A stretch of 64,000 nt of DNA from Orientallactaga sibirica. Taxonomy: Eukaryota; Chordata; Mammalia; Rodentia; Dipodidae. The position numbers were made by a program, and so were the translations under genes. Shown one piece after another: positions 1 to 10,696 of this stretch; positions within the stretch are counted from its first letter, which is position 1, and every line of letters starts with the position of its first letter. The stretch is taken from positions 1-64,000 of the forward strand of contig JAEOAD010000055.1 in NCBI GenBank assembly GCA_036365145.1, read 5' to 3'. Below the pieces are notes generated by a model. That model ran no database searches, was not told the DNA's origin, and saw nothing but the letters and a program-made list of their open reading frames with translations.

Positions 1-1349
1 CAAATTATATCCAATCATTCTCAGCTTAGCAGTTGTATTCACTTGTACCCTCAAGTTGGAGGTTGGTTTGATAGGCCTCAGGAGGCGCCAACGCCACAAA
101 TGCCACTTGGCTTCAAGGAATTTGGCCCAGCATTGTCGCCAAGGGGAATAGTACCATCCCACCACAGCCTAAATGGGTTCAATTCTGCTCAGGTATCCAT
201 GAGCCGTTGTTCCCATGGACAGGATGTCAGTTACGTAAATGAATGGATGGGTTGTTAAGGATTATTTTACCTTTTCCCTTACATAGGTACATTAGTAAAC
301 TGCACCTTCAAAGGATATAACTGGACTTTTCAAAGTCCCACTCCTTAACTCAGACAGTACAGACAGCAACAGCTATAAATAATCTTTCTGCTGGTGTGGC
401 TGGAAGCCCTCTCTACACAAACTCAAATAAATGCTTAATTGAGAGCAGGCATTATGCTGCTCAATCAAAGGGGTAGATCTTGTCCAAGAACAAGTGGATA
501 TTCTTCTGGAAGTAGCCCAATTGGGTTGTGAATGGAAGATGGCTGGGTTATGTGTGACTTCTGTGCCTTTTCATAATGCTAGTAGAGCTGCTAATCTATC
601 ACGAGAGCTCTCTGGATATCTTACAGGCAATTGGTCCAGGGAAATGGATCGCCTTGTGAGTGCGCTGCGGACCTCCATTACACACATCAACTCCACTCAG
701 TGGATCGTCCCTAGCGACGGACTATCGCAATGGATCCAGTGTGCCATGCATCACTTGAAGGAGTGGGCGGGTCTGGGAAGTTTAGCTTTTGCCTGATCTT
801 GGTCAGTGGTGTGCTTCTCTGGTGTATCTGTAGAATGAAGTCCCACATCATAGAGATAATATGGTCTTGGTTCAGGCTGTCGCTGCAATCGATCATGGCA
901 ACTCGCCACAAATTTGGTTAAATATGCTTAAAACTTAGTTTGGTATTCTCTTTCCCCTGAGTATATTGAATCTACATGGCTGGAGCTCTCCTCCGGGAAC
1001 AGCATAAGGAGTCAGATCTATGCTTATTGACTCACATGTGTGAGTGCAATATGGGTACCCGACATGGGTGCGAGGCAAAGCAGCACCGCAAGGGAAGGTC
1101 CTTATCTGACCACTTCTGACTTCCCTGAGAGTAGCACCTGGCTTGCAAGGAGGTTGGTACTGCTTCTTGTATCTTCATGTTCTTGGCCCTGCCTCTCCTC
1201 CCCAAAAGGTACCAAGGGCCCACATAGTGTGTTCATGAGAACTCACGGGAGGAGCCAGGTCCCTGCTCCCAGTCGGTTATAAGCCCACCATGTCATCAAT
1301 GGAATATGGAGCTCGTTCATTGTCATTGTATTTAATAGAAAAGGGGAAC
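1..1349 (+). pseudogene. 3' internal part of a class II endogenous retrovirus (decayed env)
   Basis: Decayed retroviral envelope and env-to-LTR region. From about 330 to 800 the reading frame resembles a betaretrovirus/IAPE-type transmembrane subunit: a C-x7-C loop (LGCEWKMAGLC) near 525-560, and N-glycosylation sequons after it (NAS, NLS, NWS, NST). A hydrophobic membrane anchor (FCLILVSGVLLWCIC, about 784-830) follows in a different frame, so at least one frameshift separates ectodomain and anchor. Stops interrupt the rest, including one at 258. The 925-1333 stretch is untranslated env-LTR spacer. No intact gag, pro, pol or env is visible; the provirus continues left of the window. Class II assignment rests on the C-x7-C loop and the LTR style. 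Confidence 0.75.
1334..1349 (+). other. retroviral polypurine tract
   Basis: A purine run (AATAGAAAAGGGGAAC) lies directly before the TGTGG start of the LTR. This is the expected position and composition of the plus-strand primer of a retrovirus, and it fixes the left LTR boundary. Confidence 0.75.
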
Positions 1350-1752
1350 TGTGGAGAGCGACATTAGGCGACCATTCTAAGATGGCGCCTTGGATGCTTG
1401 CCAAGTAGAATGACTAGGCAGAATCCTGCTGTTTGTCACGTACTTTTGGTAGTTGTGCGCATGCACCTGAGTACGTCATACCAGTCCACCGTCAGGTGGC
1501 TGTCTGTAGCCTATGATCAGCGCCAGCGTGGCTACTGCTGATTGGACCAGGCAAGGCTTTATATAGGGTGGTGGGCTTGAGCTCGGGGGCTTCCTGTTGT
1601 AAAAGGTTCCTGAATAAACTGCTTCAAGAAGAGTTCCTGTGGTCGTTGCCTTACTCTGCTGGACGGATTGGGTAAGATAAGAATCTGGGACATTCTAAAT
1701 TTGTTGGTGTGTGAGCATTTATTGGTATTGGCAAGGAAACCCCAAAATTCCA
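1350..1752 (+). mobile_element. 3' LTR of the endogenous retrovirus
   Basis: About 403 bp, starting TGTGGAG and ending near TTCCA. It contains an inverted CCAAT box (ATTGG, about 1541), a TATA-like TTTATATA at 1558-1565 and a polyadenylation signal AATAAA at 1613-1618, in U3-R-U5 order. The right edge could extend to 1757 because the flanking B1 also reads TTTCA/TTTAA there. The 5' LTR and the left target duplication are outside the window. Confidence 0.8.
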
Positions 1753-1870
1753 TTTCACCCAGAACTTGGGAGGCTGAAGTACTAGGATCACTGAATTTGA
1801 GGCCAGATTGGGCTACAGAGCAGGTTCAGGGCTGCCTGAACTAAATTGAGACCCTGCCTCAAAAACAAAA
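1753..1870 (+). mobile_element. B1 SINE, right part only
   Basis: Begins mid-element at the B1 'CCCAGCAC..GGGAGGC' block and runs to an A-rich tail ending AAAAACAAAA. The left B1 part is absent and the LTR abuts the break, as expected if the retrovirus integrated into this B1. Confidence 0.75.
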
Positions 1871-1967
1871 TATCTACTATAAATGGAATAATAAAAGATA
1901 CACATAATTTGCAACATTATATTAGTTTCAGTAATACAAGAGTCAGTTTATAAATGATTGATTCTTT

Positions 1968-2181
1968 TTAAATTTTTATTTATTTATTTGCAAGCAGAGA
2001 TAGAGAGAGATAGAAGAGAAACAGAGAGAGAACGGGCACACCCGGGCTTCTAGCCACTGCAAATGAGCTCCACATGTCTGTGCCCCTTGTGCATCTGGCT
2101 TACGTGGGTCCTGGAGAATCAAACCTGAGTCCTTTGGCTTCACAGGCAAATGCCTTAACCGCTAAGCCATTTCTCCAGTCC
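1968..2181 (-). mobile_element. SINE-T (tRNA-derived SINE)
   Basis: Inverted copy: T-rich tail, GA-rich block, then the conserved body ending in the rc of GGCTGGAGAAATGGCTTAGC. Flanked by a target duplication AAATGATTGATTCTTT (1952-1967) / AAATGATTAATTCTTT (2182-2197), which proves L1-type retroposition. Confidence 0.9.
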
Positions 2182-2197
2182 AAATGATTAATTCTTT

Positions 2198-2607
2198 AAA
2201 ATAATTCAACTAGTTGAATACTCATGTTCACATTTCCATATTCTTAAGTATTAATATAACAATAACCAGGAAATTTGGAAATTCCACTTCATTTAGCTGT
2301 CTTTTTCATTTAGATTTTTTTGAATACTAAATTAAAAGTTCATTGGGAACTAAAATACCATATTTGCATTTTTATTTCCCAGTGTGGTGGGAGAAGACTG
2401 CTCCCCCCTGTCCACAAGTCATCTTTTAACTAAAATTCATGGTGCAGTTTTATCAAGGGTTTGCCTTAATGAAGAATATTAGATGCACATGTATCAGCAT
2501 TCAATGTCTTTATTTTTCCACTTCCTATCTGTTTATTTGAGACACTACCTGTTAAACCCCAGGTGATGCAAGCTCATTGTTGGGAGAGACCTGGGGGACA
2601 ATTAAAA
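2198..2607. other. AT-rich intergenic stretch
   Basis: No coding potential, RNA gene or recognisable repeat seen. Confidence 0.5.
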
Positions 2608-2620
2608 CAGAATTCCTTTT

Positions 2621-2639
2621 TTTTTTTTCTTTAAATATT

Positions 2640-2679
<40 letters not shown>

Positions 2680-2850
2680 GAGAGAGAAAGGGGGGAGTGG
2701 GTGTGCCAGGGCCTCCAGCCACTGCAAACAAACTCCAGATGCATGCTCCCCCTTATGCAACTGGCTTAGGTGGGTCCTGGGGAATCAAACCTGGGTCCTT
2801 TGGCTTTGCAGGCAAACGCCTTAACCTCTAAGCCATCTCTCCAGCACCCA
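2621..2850 (-). mobile_element. SINE-T
   Basis: Inverted copy whose tail is a clean (TTTA)n run at about 2636-2678. Target duplication CAGAATTCCTTTT / CAGAACTCCTTTT flanks it (2608-2620, 2851-2863). Confidence 0.9.
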
Positions 2851-3079
2851 GAACTCCTTTTGAAAAAGGGTGAGCACAGGCAAGATTTCATGGTTTTGCT
2901 TTCTTCTTTGCCCTTTCACCTCCTCAAGCTCCAACTCATAGGAAATCCCAAACAGCAGCTGATTTCCAAGTGACCCGGACCCACCCAGCCCACTCTCATT
3001 GTGAGGGCTTCTGTTACACAGCACGCTTAACATGAGTCTCTCAGCTGGGAAGGATTACAGGAAATCCATATTCACATGC

Positions 3080-3373
3080 TGTAGTAGTTTGGATGGATGT
3101 CCCCCCAGTAGATCCAGGAGTTTATTTAAGCTTGTAACTTACTAGATTTCCAGCTGCCTGACTGGAGGAGGTGTCGCTGTGGAAGGATCCTGGGGTCCAG
3201 CTTTAAGGTGTGTTTGGGGGCGGATCTGAATTCCAGCCTAAGGTATACAGAGTGCTTGAGTTCTGCCTGGGGTTCCTGGAGTGTGCTTGCTTATGGTAGT
3301 GGTGGTGGTATGTGAAAGGCGGCCAACTTCTTCTGCCATTATGTAACTTCCCCTAGATCTGTAAGCTTCAGTA
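3080..3373 (+). mobile_element. LTR-like element, diverged copy
   Basis: Starts TGTAGTAGTTTGGATGG with a CCCCCC run soon after, and ends near CTGTAAGCTTCAGTAAATCC. This is the same order as the better copies at 5437 and 19590 (TGTGGTGGTTTGATT ... GTAAGCCAAAATAAACC). The middle is diverged and the right end is replaced by a SINE. Confidence 0.5.
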
Positions 3374-3730
3374 AATCCTAAGGACCCAGGTTTGATTCTC
3401 CAGTACCCACGTAAAGCCAGATGCACCAGATGGCACATGTATCTGGAGTTCATTTGCAGCAGCTGGAGGCCCTGGCACGTCCATTCTCTCTGTGTGTCTG
3501 TCTCTCTTCTCTCTCTCTCTCTCTCTCTGCTTAAGATAAATAATAAGTTAAAATATTTAAATAATAATAATAGCCGGGCATGGTGACCCACGTCTTTAAC
3601 CCCAGCATTCGGGAGCCAGAGGTAGGAGGATCACTGTGAGTTCAAGGCCACCCTGAGACTACAGAGTGAATTCCACGTCAGCCTGAGCTAGGGTGAGACC
3701 CTACCTTGAAAAACCAAATAATAATAATAA
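3374..3730 (+). mobile_element. 5'-truncated SINE-T followed by a B1 in its tail
   Basis: SINE-T from TAAGGACCCAGGTTTGATTCTCC through a (CT)n block to an A-rich tail (about 3374-3572). A B1 then starts at GCCGGGCATGGTG (about 3573) and ends with its own AATAATAATAA tail. One of several B1-in-tail composites in this window. Confidence 0.85.
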
Positions 3731-4527
3731 AAGTCCTGCTTCTCCCATAAACTGAGTCTGGTTTGAAAGTTCATCCCAGCAACGTGAAGCTGACCACTAT
3801 ACACGTAGAACATGCTCTTCCTCAAGCCAGCATTCTCAGGCACCCAGAGATGTAAGGTCACCCTACTGCCACTAGGCCCACACCACAGATCCAAGCCCTG
3901 AAAGTCCTTGCCCTGTGCCACAGGGAAAGCTGAACTAATTAAAATACCAGATGCCCATCGGCAGAAGATAACCTTTCTCAGACTTAAAACAGCCAAACTG
4001 TTGCGATTTTCATAGATGATGAAATGAGAAACATCGGGGGACATACAGGCTGAAGAGGGAATGTGCAAGAGCGTAGCAGAGTGTCCGCCCGCACAGCCAT
4101 TTTTGTGTACAGCTTAGAAAATACTTGTGTTCTGAATTAGGAGAGTAAAGCACCTGGGCAATGCGGGCCATAGGGACACCTGGGAGCTCCTCGGGGATGT
4201 AAGGCAGCTGAGGGGTCCCAGACTGCAGTAGGCATGTGCAGCCACCAGGGGGCGGAGGGCACATTTCACGCTCAGCCTTGAGAGCACCCAGACTGTGGGC
4301 TTTCAAGTTGGAAACGAACTTCAAGCAGGCCAGAACCTTACTGACTTTGACTTGTGAGAGAAGTGAGTCATCAGGATGAAAAGAGAGAAAAGCACCCTCA
4401 AAGTTCAAGAACAACTTCAATGACACATACACTACACAGTCATTTACTCATAGAGTCCCTAGATAATTGAACGAAGGATAATTTAGAAGAGAAACTCTGG
4501 AGAGGAAATGAGGGACCGTGTGGGTTC
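3731..4527. other. intergenic stretch without assigned features
   Basis: Moderate GC. Minus-strand open frames up to 140 codons exist, but they lack recognisable domains, compositional coding signal or splice context. I regard this as non-coding. Confidence 0.5.
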
Positions 4528-4911
4528 CCAACAGAATTTTATTTGTTTTTTCAGGGTTTGTTTTGTTTTTTTCAAGGTAGGGTCTTCTCTAGTCCAGGCT
4601 GACCTAGAATTCACTATGTAGCCTCAGGGTGACCTCGAACTCTTAGTGATCCTCCTACCTCTGAGTGCTGGGATTAAAGGCGTGCACCACCACACCCGAC
4701 CTTCAGTTTTTATTAGAGAGAGAAGGAGAGGGGAGGAGGGAGAAAGGATGGTCACATCAGGGCCTCTTGCAGCTGCAAACAAACTTCAGACACATGTGAC
4801 ACTTTGTACATCTGGCTTTATGTGGGTACTGGGAATTGAACCAGGTTGGCAGGCTTTGCAAATAAGTGCCTTTAACCACTGAGCCATCTCCCCTAGCCCC
4901 CAAGAGAATTC
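4528..4911 (-). mobile_element. inverted SINE-T with a B1 (minus) nested in its tail
   Basis: B1 in minus orientation (about 4550-4705) sits between T-rich tail pieces of an inverted SINE-T (body about 4711-4897). One target duplication, CCCAACAGAATTTT (from about 4528) / CCCAAGAGAATTCT (from about 4898), encloses both. The SINE-T therefore landed first and the B1 entered its tail. Confidence 0.8.
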
Positions 4912-5436
4912 TAACGAAGGCTGCTGAATCTCTGTACACTTAGAGTAACTTATAAACAAGCCCGTGTTTTGTATCAGACCAGCAAGAGGAAGTCGGCAGT
5001 TCACAGACGTGGAGGAAGCACCTGGATGCGGCTGCACATGGGTCACTTAGCAGTGTGGCTCAGGGTTCCCTTATATTGCCTTTACAGAGTGTAGTCAGCC
5101 CTCCAGATCTGCTTGTTTCACATCTGCAGATCCAATTAACAACTGATGGAAAGAGCTGAAAGAAAAGAACGAGAGAGAGGGCGTGTGTGTGTTTTTTCTA
5201 AGTAGAAAACTGTTAAAAGATTCATCCCATTTAAGATTAATTAAGATTAATTTTAGTGTATTTAAATGCATTAATTAATTTACAGCTCAGGTCTCTTTGT
5301 AAACACGGTGTGCTGATATTTGGAAGTTTTTGTTTTAGTGTTCTCTTGGCCTTTTTCATACAGTGCTAAGACATTTAAATTATTCATTTCTTAACTTTTC
5401 TCCTGGAAAGACACTGAGTCCCTTTACCTTAGGTGT
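4912..5436. other. AT-rich intergenic stretch
   Basis: Short repeats of ATTAATT near 5230-5280. No gene or mobile element recognised. Confidence 0.5.
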
Positions 5437-5782
5437 TGTGGTGGTTTGATTCTGATGTCCCCCATAAATTTATGTGTTCAGAATGCTAGGTTCCCAGTTA
5501 GTGGCAATTTGGGAAGTGGAGCCTCCTGGAGACGATATATTGTTGGGGGAGGGCTTATGGGTAATCTAGCCAGCTTCCCCTTGCCAGTGTTTGACACACT
5601 CTCCTGCTGCTGTTGTCTACCTGATGTTGGCCAGGAGGTGAGGTCCACTCTCTGCTCATTCCATCATTTTCCCTTGGCATCATGGAGCTTCTCCTCCAGT
5701 CTGTAAGCCAAAATAAACCCTTTCCTCCCATCAGCTACTTTTGGTCAGGTATCTTGTGCCAGCAAGGAAGTTGACTGCAACA
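5437..5782 (+). mobile_element. solo LTR-like element
   Basis: 346 bp, TG...CA termini (TGTGGTGGTTTG ... GACTGCAACA), internal polyadenylation-like AAAATAAACC near 5710. Flanked by GGTGT (5432-5436) and GGTAT (5783-5787), a near-perfect 5-bp duplication. Same family as 19590-19929. A 5-bp duplication suits ERVL/MaLR-type integration. Confidence 0.75.
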
Positions 5783-5787
5783 GGTAT

Positions 5788-6119
5788 ATATGAGCTTTTG
5801 GAAGTCTCTTGAGACTTGTAAAAATAGGGAATGCACAGAAGGAAGTTGAGACATTTTAGTTGCACTCTCTACAGGCCTACAAAGGAGACCTAATTCCTTC
5901 CAAAGTAGCTGTGATATCAAGTATATTTCTTTGCCCTCCATGGCATATCGAGGCCGCTCATCCAGAAACAGCCAAACTGCAGTATCTATGGAGTTCTAGA
6001 ATCTCCTTGGATTCCCTACCTCAATCCTTCAGTTCGCATCAGTTCAAACTCCATGGGCTTTTACCTAGGGTGGAAATCTCTCATTCAAACAACAATTATT
6101 GCATTGTTGGACAATTGGA
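5788..6119. other. intergenic stretch without assigned features
   Basis: No convincing gene or repeat. Confidence 0.45.
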
Positions 6120-6350
6120 GATGACATAGTGAATTCCAGGTCAGCCTGGGCTGGGAACAAAACCCTACCTCAAAAAAAAAAAAAAAAAAGAAACAAAAAA
6201 AAAAAAAAAAAACAAGCCGGGGAGTGGTGGCACACACCTTTAATCCCAGCACTCGGGAGGCAGAGGTAGGAGGATCACTGTGAGTTCGAGGCCACCCTGA
6301 GACTACATAGTTAATTCCAGGTCAGCCTGGAATTTCAGGTTCCCTGAAAA
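6120..6350 (+). mobile_element. B1 3' fragment plus a full B1
   Basis: A short B1 right end (about 6120-6168) runs into two adjacent poly-A tracts. A near-complete B1 starts at about 6215 (GCCGGGGAGTGGTGG) and ends about 6345. Confidence 0.8.
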
Positions 6351-6731
6351 AAATATATATCCTCTAGGGGGCGTAAATTTCCTGTTTTGGTGAAAAACAC
6401 ATGACTGGTCTAGAATTTTGCTTGTTGGGAGTCTCTAGAGAAAATTAATTTCTCTGGGCCTTAACTTGTTGAACAGAAAGAAAGCCCTCTAGTTTTGGAG
6501 CAGATAAAATACCATCCAAGAAACTAGAATCGTTCGTTCCAAGAGACAGAGGCAAAGCTCTTTCATTCCACTCTGACCAGTGGGCTCTTAGGTGGTCTTC
6601 AAGAACGCACAGCAAGTCACAGTCACCCCGAGAGCAAGTAGTACCCACAGATTTTCACTTCCTAATGCCATCTAGGTGGTCTTGGCCAGCTGCTCCCAGA
6701 TGCCCTGGTGCTGAGCTGGTTTAGATATCAA
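6351..6731. other. intergenic stretch without assigned features
   Basis: No convincing gene or repeat. Confidence 0.45.
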
Positions 6732-6980
6732 GGGGCTGGAGAGATGGCTTAGCGGTTAAGGAGCATGCCTGCAAAGCCTAAGGACTCTGGTTCGATTCTC
6801 CAGGTCCCACGTAAGCCAGATGCACATGGTGGCCCATGTGTCTGGAGTTTGTTTGCAGTGGCTAAAGACACTGGCACACCCATTCTCCCTCTCTCTCTTT
6901 CTCTCCCTCTCTCTGTCTCTAATAAATAAATAAATAAAAATAAAAATCTTTTAAAAAAAAAAAAAAGAAAAGAAAAGAAA
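6732..6980 (+). mobile_element. SINE-T, full length
   Basis: Shows the full consensus order: GGGGCTGGAGAGATGGCTTA head, B-box-like GGTTCGATTCTCC, a CT-rich block and an (AATA)n then poly-A tail. The head and B box mark it as tRNA-derived and polymerase III-type. Confidence 0.9.
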
Positions 6981-7579
6981 CAGAAAGAAACAGGCAGGTG
7001 CTCTGTGGAGACCCAAATAGACTGCCTGTCATTCACTGCCTGGGTTTCCCTGAAAATAAAAATAAAAACAGCCTGAGACCAGAAGTTTCCTCCATGGGGA
7101 CTTACCTTGGAAGGCAATGCAAGAGTGAGGAACTGGCAGGCCGACCAGCTGTCCCTGGGTGTGGGGAACTGAGGGGCTTCCTAAGATGTGACTTTCTGTG
7201 GTAAAATAGAAGTCTCAAGTATTCTGAGTGATCAGTCGCAATGGGAACCCAGGGAAGGAGGAAGGCCAGTGCAAGGCTGGACTTCTGAATTGATCTGATC
7301 CTCCAGTATGGAGTGTGCCTCGAAATTGTTCACCTGTGGGGTAGAAGTGGAGAGACTAGTCCTTGGACTCCCACCCACAATGAGTCAAGCATCCCCCTTG
7401 GAATATTAATTTCTCTCACATTCTGGAAGCCCCAAAGGCATTTCCCACAGAGGTGAAAGAGAGATGGCCCAGCTGAGAGGCGAGCTGAGCCAGGCCTGTG
7501 CAAACCTGGTTACTGGGGCAATGACTGGAGCCAGAATTAGACTGATAGGGTGTGAGAAGTGCCTGGATGCATGAAACTT
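6981..7579. other. intergenic stretch without assigned features
   Basis: Unique-looking sequence. A 68-codon plus-strand frame here has no recognisable features. Confidence 0.45.
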
Positions 7580-7600
7580 TTTTTTTTTTAAAATAAGGTT

Positions 7601-7647
<47 letters not shown>

Positions 7648-7837
7648 TTTGAGAGAGAGAGAAAGAGGCAGAGGGAGAGAGAGAATGGGTGCACCAGGGC
7701 ATCCAGCCACTGCAAACAAACTGCAGATGCATGCGCCACCTTGTGAATCTGGCTTTATGTGGGTCCTGGGGGATTCAAACCTGGGTCTTTCGGCTTTGTA
7801 GGCACGTGCCTTAACTGCTAAGCCATCTCTCCAGCCC
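7580..7837 (-). mobile_element. SINE-T
   Basis: Inverted copy with a long (TTTA)n tail (about 7600-7652) and GA-rich block. Confidence 0.9.
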
Positions 7838-7953
7838 GAAGCTTGGTTTTACCTGCTTTTACTTGGCTCATATTTGAACTCAGCAGGGGACCATACTCTC
7901 TGCTGTTAGCTTCCACCTAGTTCATTAATTCAAATGAGATAAAACTCTCCACT

Positions 7954-8176
7954 CTCTGGGGCTGGAGAGATGGCTTAGCAGTTAAGCACTCGCTTGTGAA
8001 GCCTAAGGACCCCAGTTCAAGGCTCAATTTCCCAGTACCCACGTAAGCCAGATATACAAGGTGGCACATACATCTGGAGTTCTTTTGCAGTAGCTGGAGG
8101 CCCTGGTGTACCCATTCTCTCTCTGTCTCTCACACCTCTTTCTCTGTTGCTAATAAATAAATTTAAAAATTAAAAA
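7954..8176 (+). mobile_element. SINE-T with 13-bp target duplication
   Basis: AAAACTCTCCACT precedes it (7941-7953) and follows its A-rich tail (8177-8189). Confidence 0.92.
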
Positions 8177-8189
8177 AAACTCTCCACTG

Positions 8190-8391
8190 TTTTTTTAAAA
8201 TATTTTATCTATTTATTTATTTGCAAGGAGAGAGAGAATATGAGTGTGCCAGGGCCTCTAGCCACTGCAAACAAAATCCAGATGCATGCTCTACTTTGTG
8301 CATCTGGTTTTACATAGGTACTGGGGAATCAAACCCAGGTCATTAGGCATTGCAGGCAAGTGCCTTAACTGCTGAGCCGTTTCTCCAGCCA
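8190..8391 (-). mobile_element. SINE-T
   Basis: Inverted copy starting in a T-rich tail immediately after the target duplication of the preceding plus-strand copy, so the two form a head-out pair. Confidence 0.88.
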
Positions 8392-8599
8392 CCCACCCAC
8401 CCCCGCCCCACTCTTTGTTTTAAATAAGAAACCTAACAAAGTCATCTCTCACCCTGTGTGTCTAGAGGGAGATGCTGAGTCAATGATCACTCTTGGCTAA
8501 AAAGAGAAAAATAAGCACTTGTATTTTTCCCAAAAATTGGGCATCAACTGAAATGCTATCACATTAAGTGATACAATCAGCCACAGTCAGCGACTTCTT

Positions 8600-8900
8600 T
8601 TGCGTGTTTTGTATGTGTTGTGTGTAATGTTTTGTGTGTGTGTGCATGTGCGCAGATGCATTCACAGGTGCAAAGAGGCTTGAGCAGAATGCCGGAGGTC
8701 CTCCTCTGTCCCTCATTTGTGTGTTTTTCTTGAGATGGAGTCCAGCTTCTGAACAAGGAACTGTGGTTTTTTGCAAGAGACTGGGGTTGCAGATATGCAT
8801 GGCCACACCCAGCTGTCTGTGTGGAGCCCAGGGGGTCTCAGGGCCTCACACTTGCACAGCAAGCACTCCTATGCCTACTGAGGCCCGGTCACTGACTTTT
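8600..8900 (+). mobile_element. B4-like composite SINE
   Basis: A TG-rich start (about 8610-8645) is followed by a B1-related TTCTTGAGATGGAGTCC block and an ID-like right end. That order is known from rodent B4/RSINE elements. Diverged, so the family call is tentative. Confidence 0.5.
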
Positions 8901-8974
8901 TAGATAGCAGGAAGTCTTATTATTACCAGGCTTAACAACTTTATTGTGTTATGTCTTATCAATATATTATGCCA

Positions 8975-9050
8975 AATTTTTTTTTCAAGGTAGGGTCTTT
9001 GAATTAGTGTTGGGATCAAAGATGTGTGCCAGCATACCCAGCTTCATACT
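8975..9050 (-). mobile_element. B1 fragment with internal deletion
   Basis: TTTTTTTCAAGGTAGGGTC joins directly to the opposite end of the element (GTGTTGGGATCAAAGATGTG), so the middle of the B1 is missing. Confidence 0.65.
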
Positions 9051-9079
9051 TTTTTTTTTTTTTAAGAAATAAACAAACC

Positions 9080-9312
9080 CGGGGCTGGAGAGATGGCTTA
9101 GTGGTTAAGGTGTTTGCCTGCAAAGCCAAAGGATCCCGGTTCAATTTTCCAGGACCCATGTAAGCCAGATGCACAAGGGGGCACATGTATCTGGAGTTTG
9201 TTGCAGTGGCTAAAGGCCCTGGTACACCCATTCTCTCTCTCTCTCTCCCATTCTCTCTCTCTCTCTCTCTCTGCCTGTTTCTCTCTCTCTCAAATACATA
9301 AAACTATATTTT
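9080..9312 (+). mobile_element. SINE-T with 15-bp target duplication
   Basis: AGAAATAAACAAACC flanks it on both sides (9065-9079 and 9313-9327). Contains a (TC)n tract near 9233-9290. Confidence 0.92.
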
Positions 9313-9327
9313 AGAAATAAACAAACC

Positions 9328-9381
9328 TGGGCTGGAGAGATGGCTTAGCGGTGAAGGTGCTTGCCTGCAAAGGAAAGGGGG
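9328..9381 (+). mobile_element. SINE-T head fragment
   Basis: Only the GGGCTGGAGAGATGGCTTAG head to the CTTGCCTGCAAAGG block remains. It directly follows the target duplication of the preceding copy. Confidence 0.8.
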
Positions 9382-10439
9382 CCTTAGTTGGGGACGCAGG
9401 CACCCTGAATTAAATCACTTAGGTGGAAGGTACCCCTTCCTTGTTGTCCCCGCCTTCGGCTCTACTTCAGATGCCCTCCCCTTCTGTGTCTCCTAACAAA
9501 CACTCACTCCCTGCCAATCCCAAGGTCAGATCCTGGTCTCTAAAGAGAAATCAGAAGTTGTTTTTGCTTTTGAAGAGAACCTAGTCTAGCCTCCAGCTAG
9601 AAGCCAATCCAGGATGTCTAAACTTGATAAAGCCACTATTTAAAGATGGAGAAGTAACTCTATGAAACCGGAATTGTTCAAAGGGCTCGGTTGCCCCTGG
9701 AGACTAGATGGGGGGGGCAGAGATGTGGAGAACAGATTGTTGACAGCATTATTCACTGCACGCACTTCTGTACTGCTTGGAACCAATGTAGGTAACGTTG
9801 ATGCCGTGTGTGCATGTGTGAGTGAGAGAGAGCACGTGTGTGGGGGGGTGTTCCCATGTGAACATATGATTTTGTAAAAAAGATGTTTAATTCTGAAAAA
9901 TAGTTCAGTAAATGTCTTTGTGCACAATGAACTGTTGTCATTTTTTTAGTTATGTTTCCATGAATTTCTGTGTAAGATTTCTGATCCCAGTTGAAGTGTT
10001 TAAGTGGATTGGCATGTGTAAATCACCAGGCACATCGTGGGCACTCGGTACCCATCAGTGGGAAACAAATTAATCACTCAGTACTTTGTCCAGATTCCAA
10101 CCCCATCCCCAGGGCTGCCACAAAGACACACAGCTCTCTCTCCACGACAGTCCTCTGGGTCTTTTGTGAACACAAACAAGGCTGGCAGTGAGCAGCTTTT
10201 GTGCCAATGTCAATTCAGGTTTTTGGCAGTGTAGATTTGGGATAGATTCCTAGAAATGGGTAAATGCATATGTAATTTTGCTAGCTATTGCCTTGTTCCC
10301 CTTCCAAAGGGGCTGTGCCATTTTCCACTTCTGCCAACGATGCTTGAGCTGCTTGCTTGTCCCTCATAGCCTCTGCAAGATAGGTTAATGTCCAGCCATG
10401 GACTGTGTACTCATCTGATGGAGGAGAATCAGCATCCTT
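9382..10439. other. intergenic stretch without assigned features
   Basis: About 1 kb with no recognised repeat and no coding signal. Confidence 0.45.
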
Positions 10440-10616
10440 TCCTTGTCCTTTTATTTCCTTTTCTTTTCTTTTTCTTTCTTTCCTTTTCTTTCCTTTCCCT
10501 TTCCTTTCCCCTTCCTTTTCTATCTCTTCCCTTTCCTTTTCCTTTTCTTTCCTGTCCCTTTCCTTTCTCTTCCCTTCTGTTCCCTTCCTTCCCACCCTTC
10601 CCCTCCTGTCTTTTCT
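10440..10616. repeat. polypyrimidine CCTTT/CTTTT tract
   Basis: About 177 bp of nearly pure pyrimidine in 5-mer-like units. It abuts the A-tail end of an inverted ID element, so it is probably an expanded, mutated SINE tail. The long frames over it are artefacts. Confidence 0.9.
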
Positions 10617-10696
10617 TCAGAGCTGGGAATGGAACCCAGGACCTTGAGTATACCAGGAAAGTATCCTACCACCATGCTACATCCCCAGCCTGGACA
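10617..10696 (-). mobile_element. ID element (BC1-related SINE)
   Basis: Inverted copy: AGCTGGGAATGGAACCCAGG through to GCTACATCCCCAGCC is the rc of the ID head and B box. Its tail is the pyrimidine tract to the left. Confidence 0.8.

Noticed and set aside
6734..6830. SINE-T and ID heads as tRNA genes
   Set aside because: They keep A- and B-box-like motifs but occur in dozens of copies with A-rich tails and do not form an intact cloverleaf; they are SINEs, not tRNA genes.
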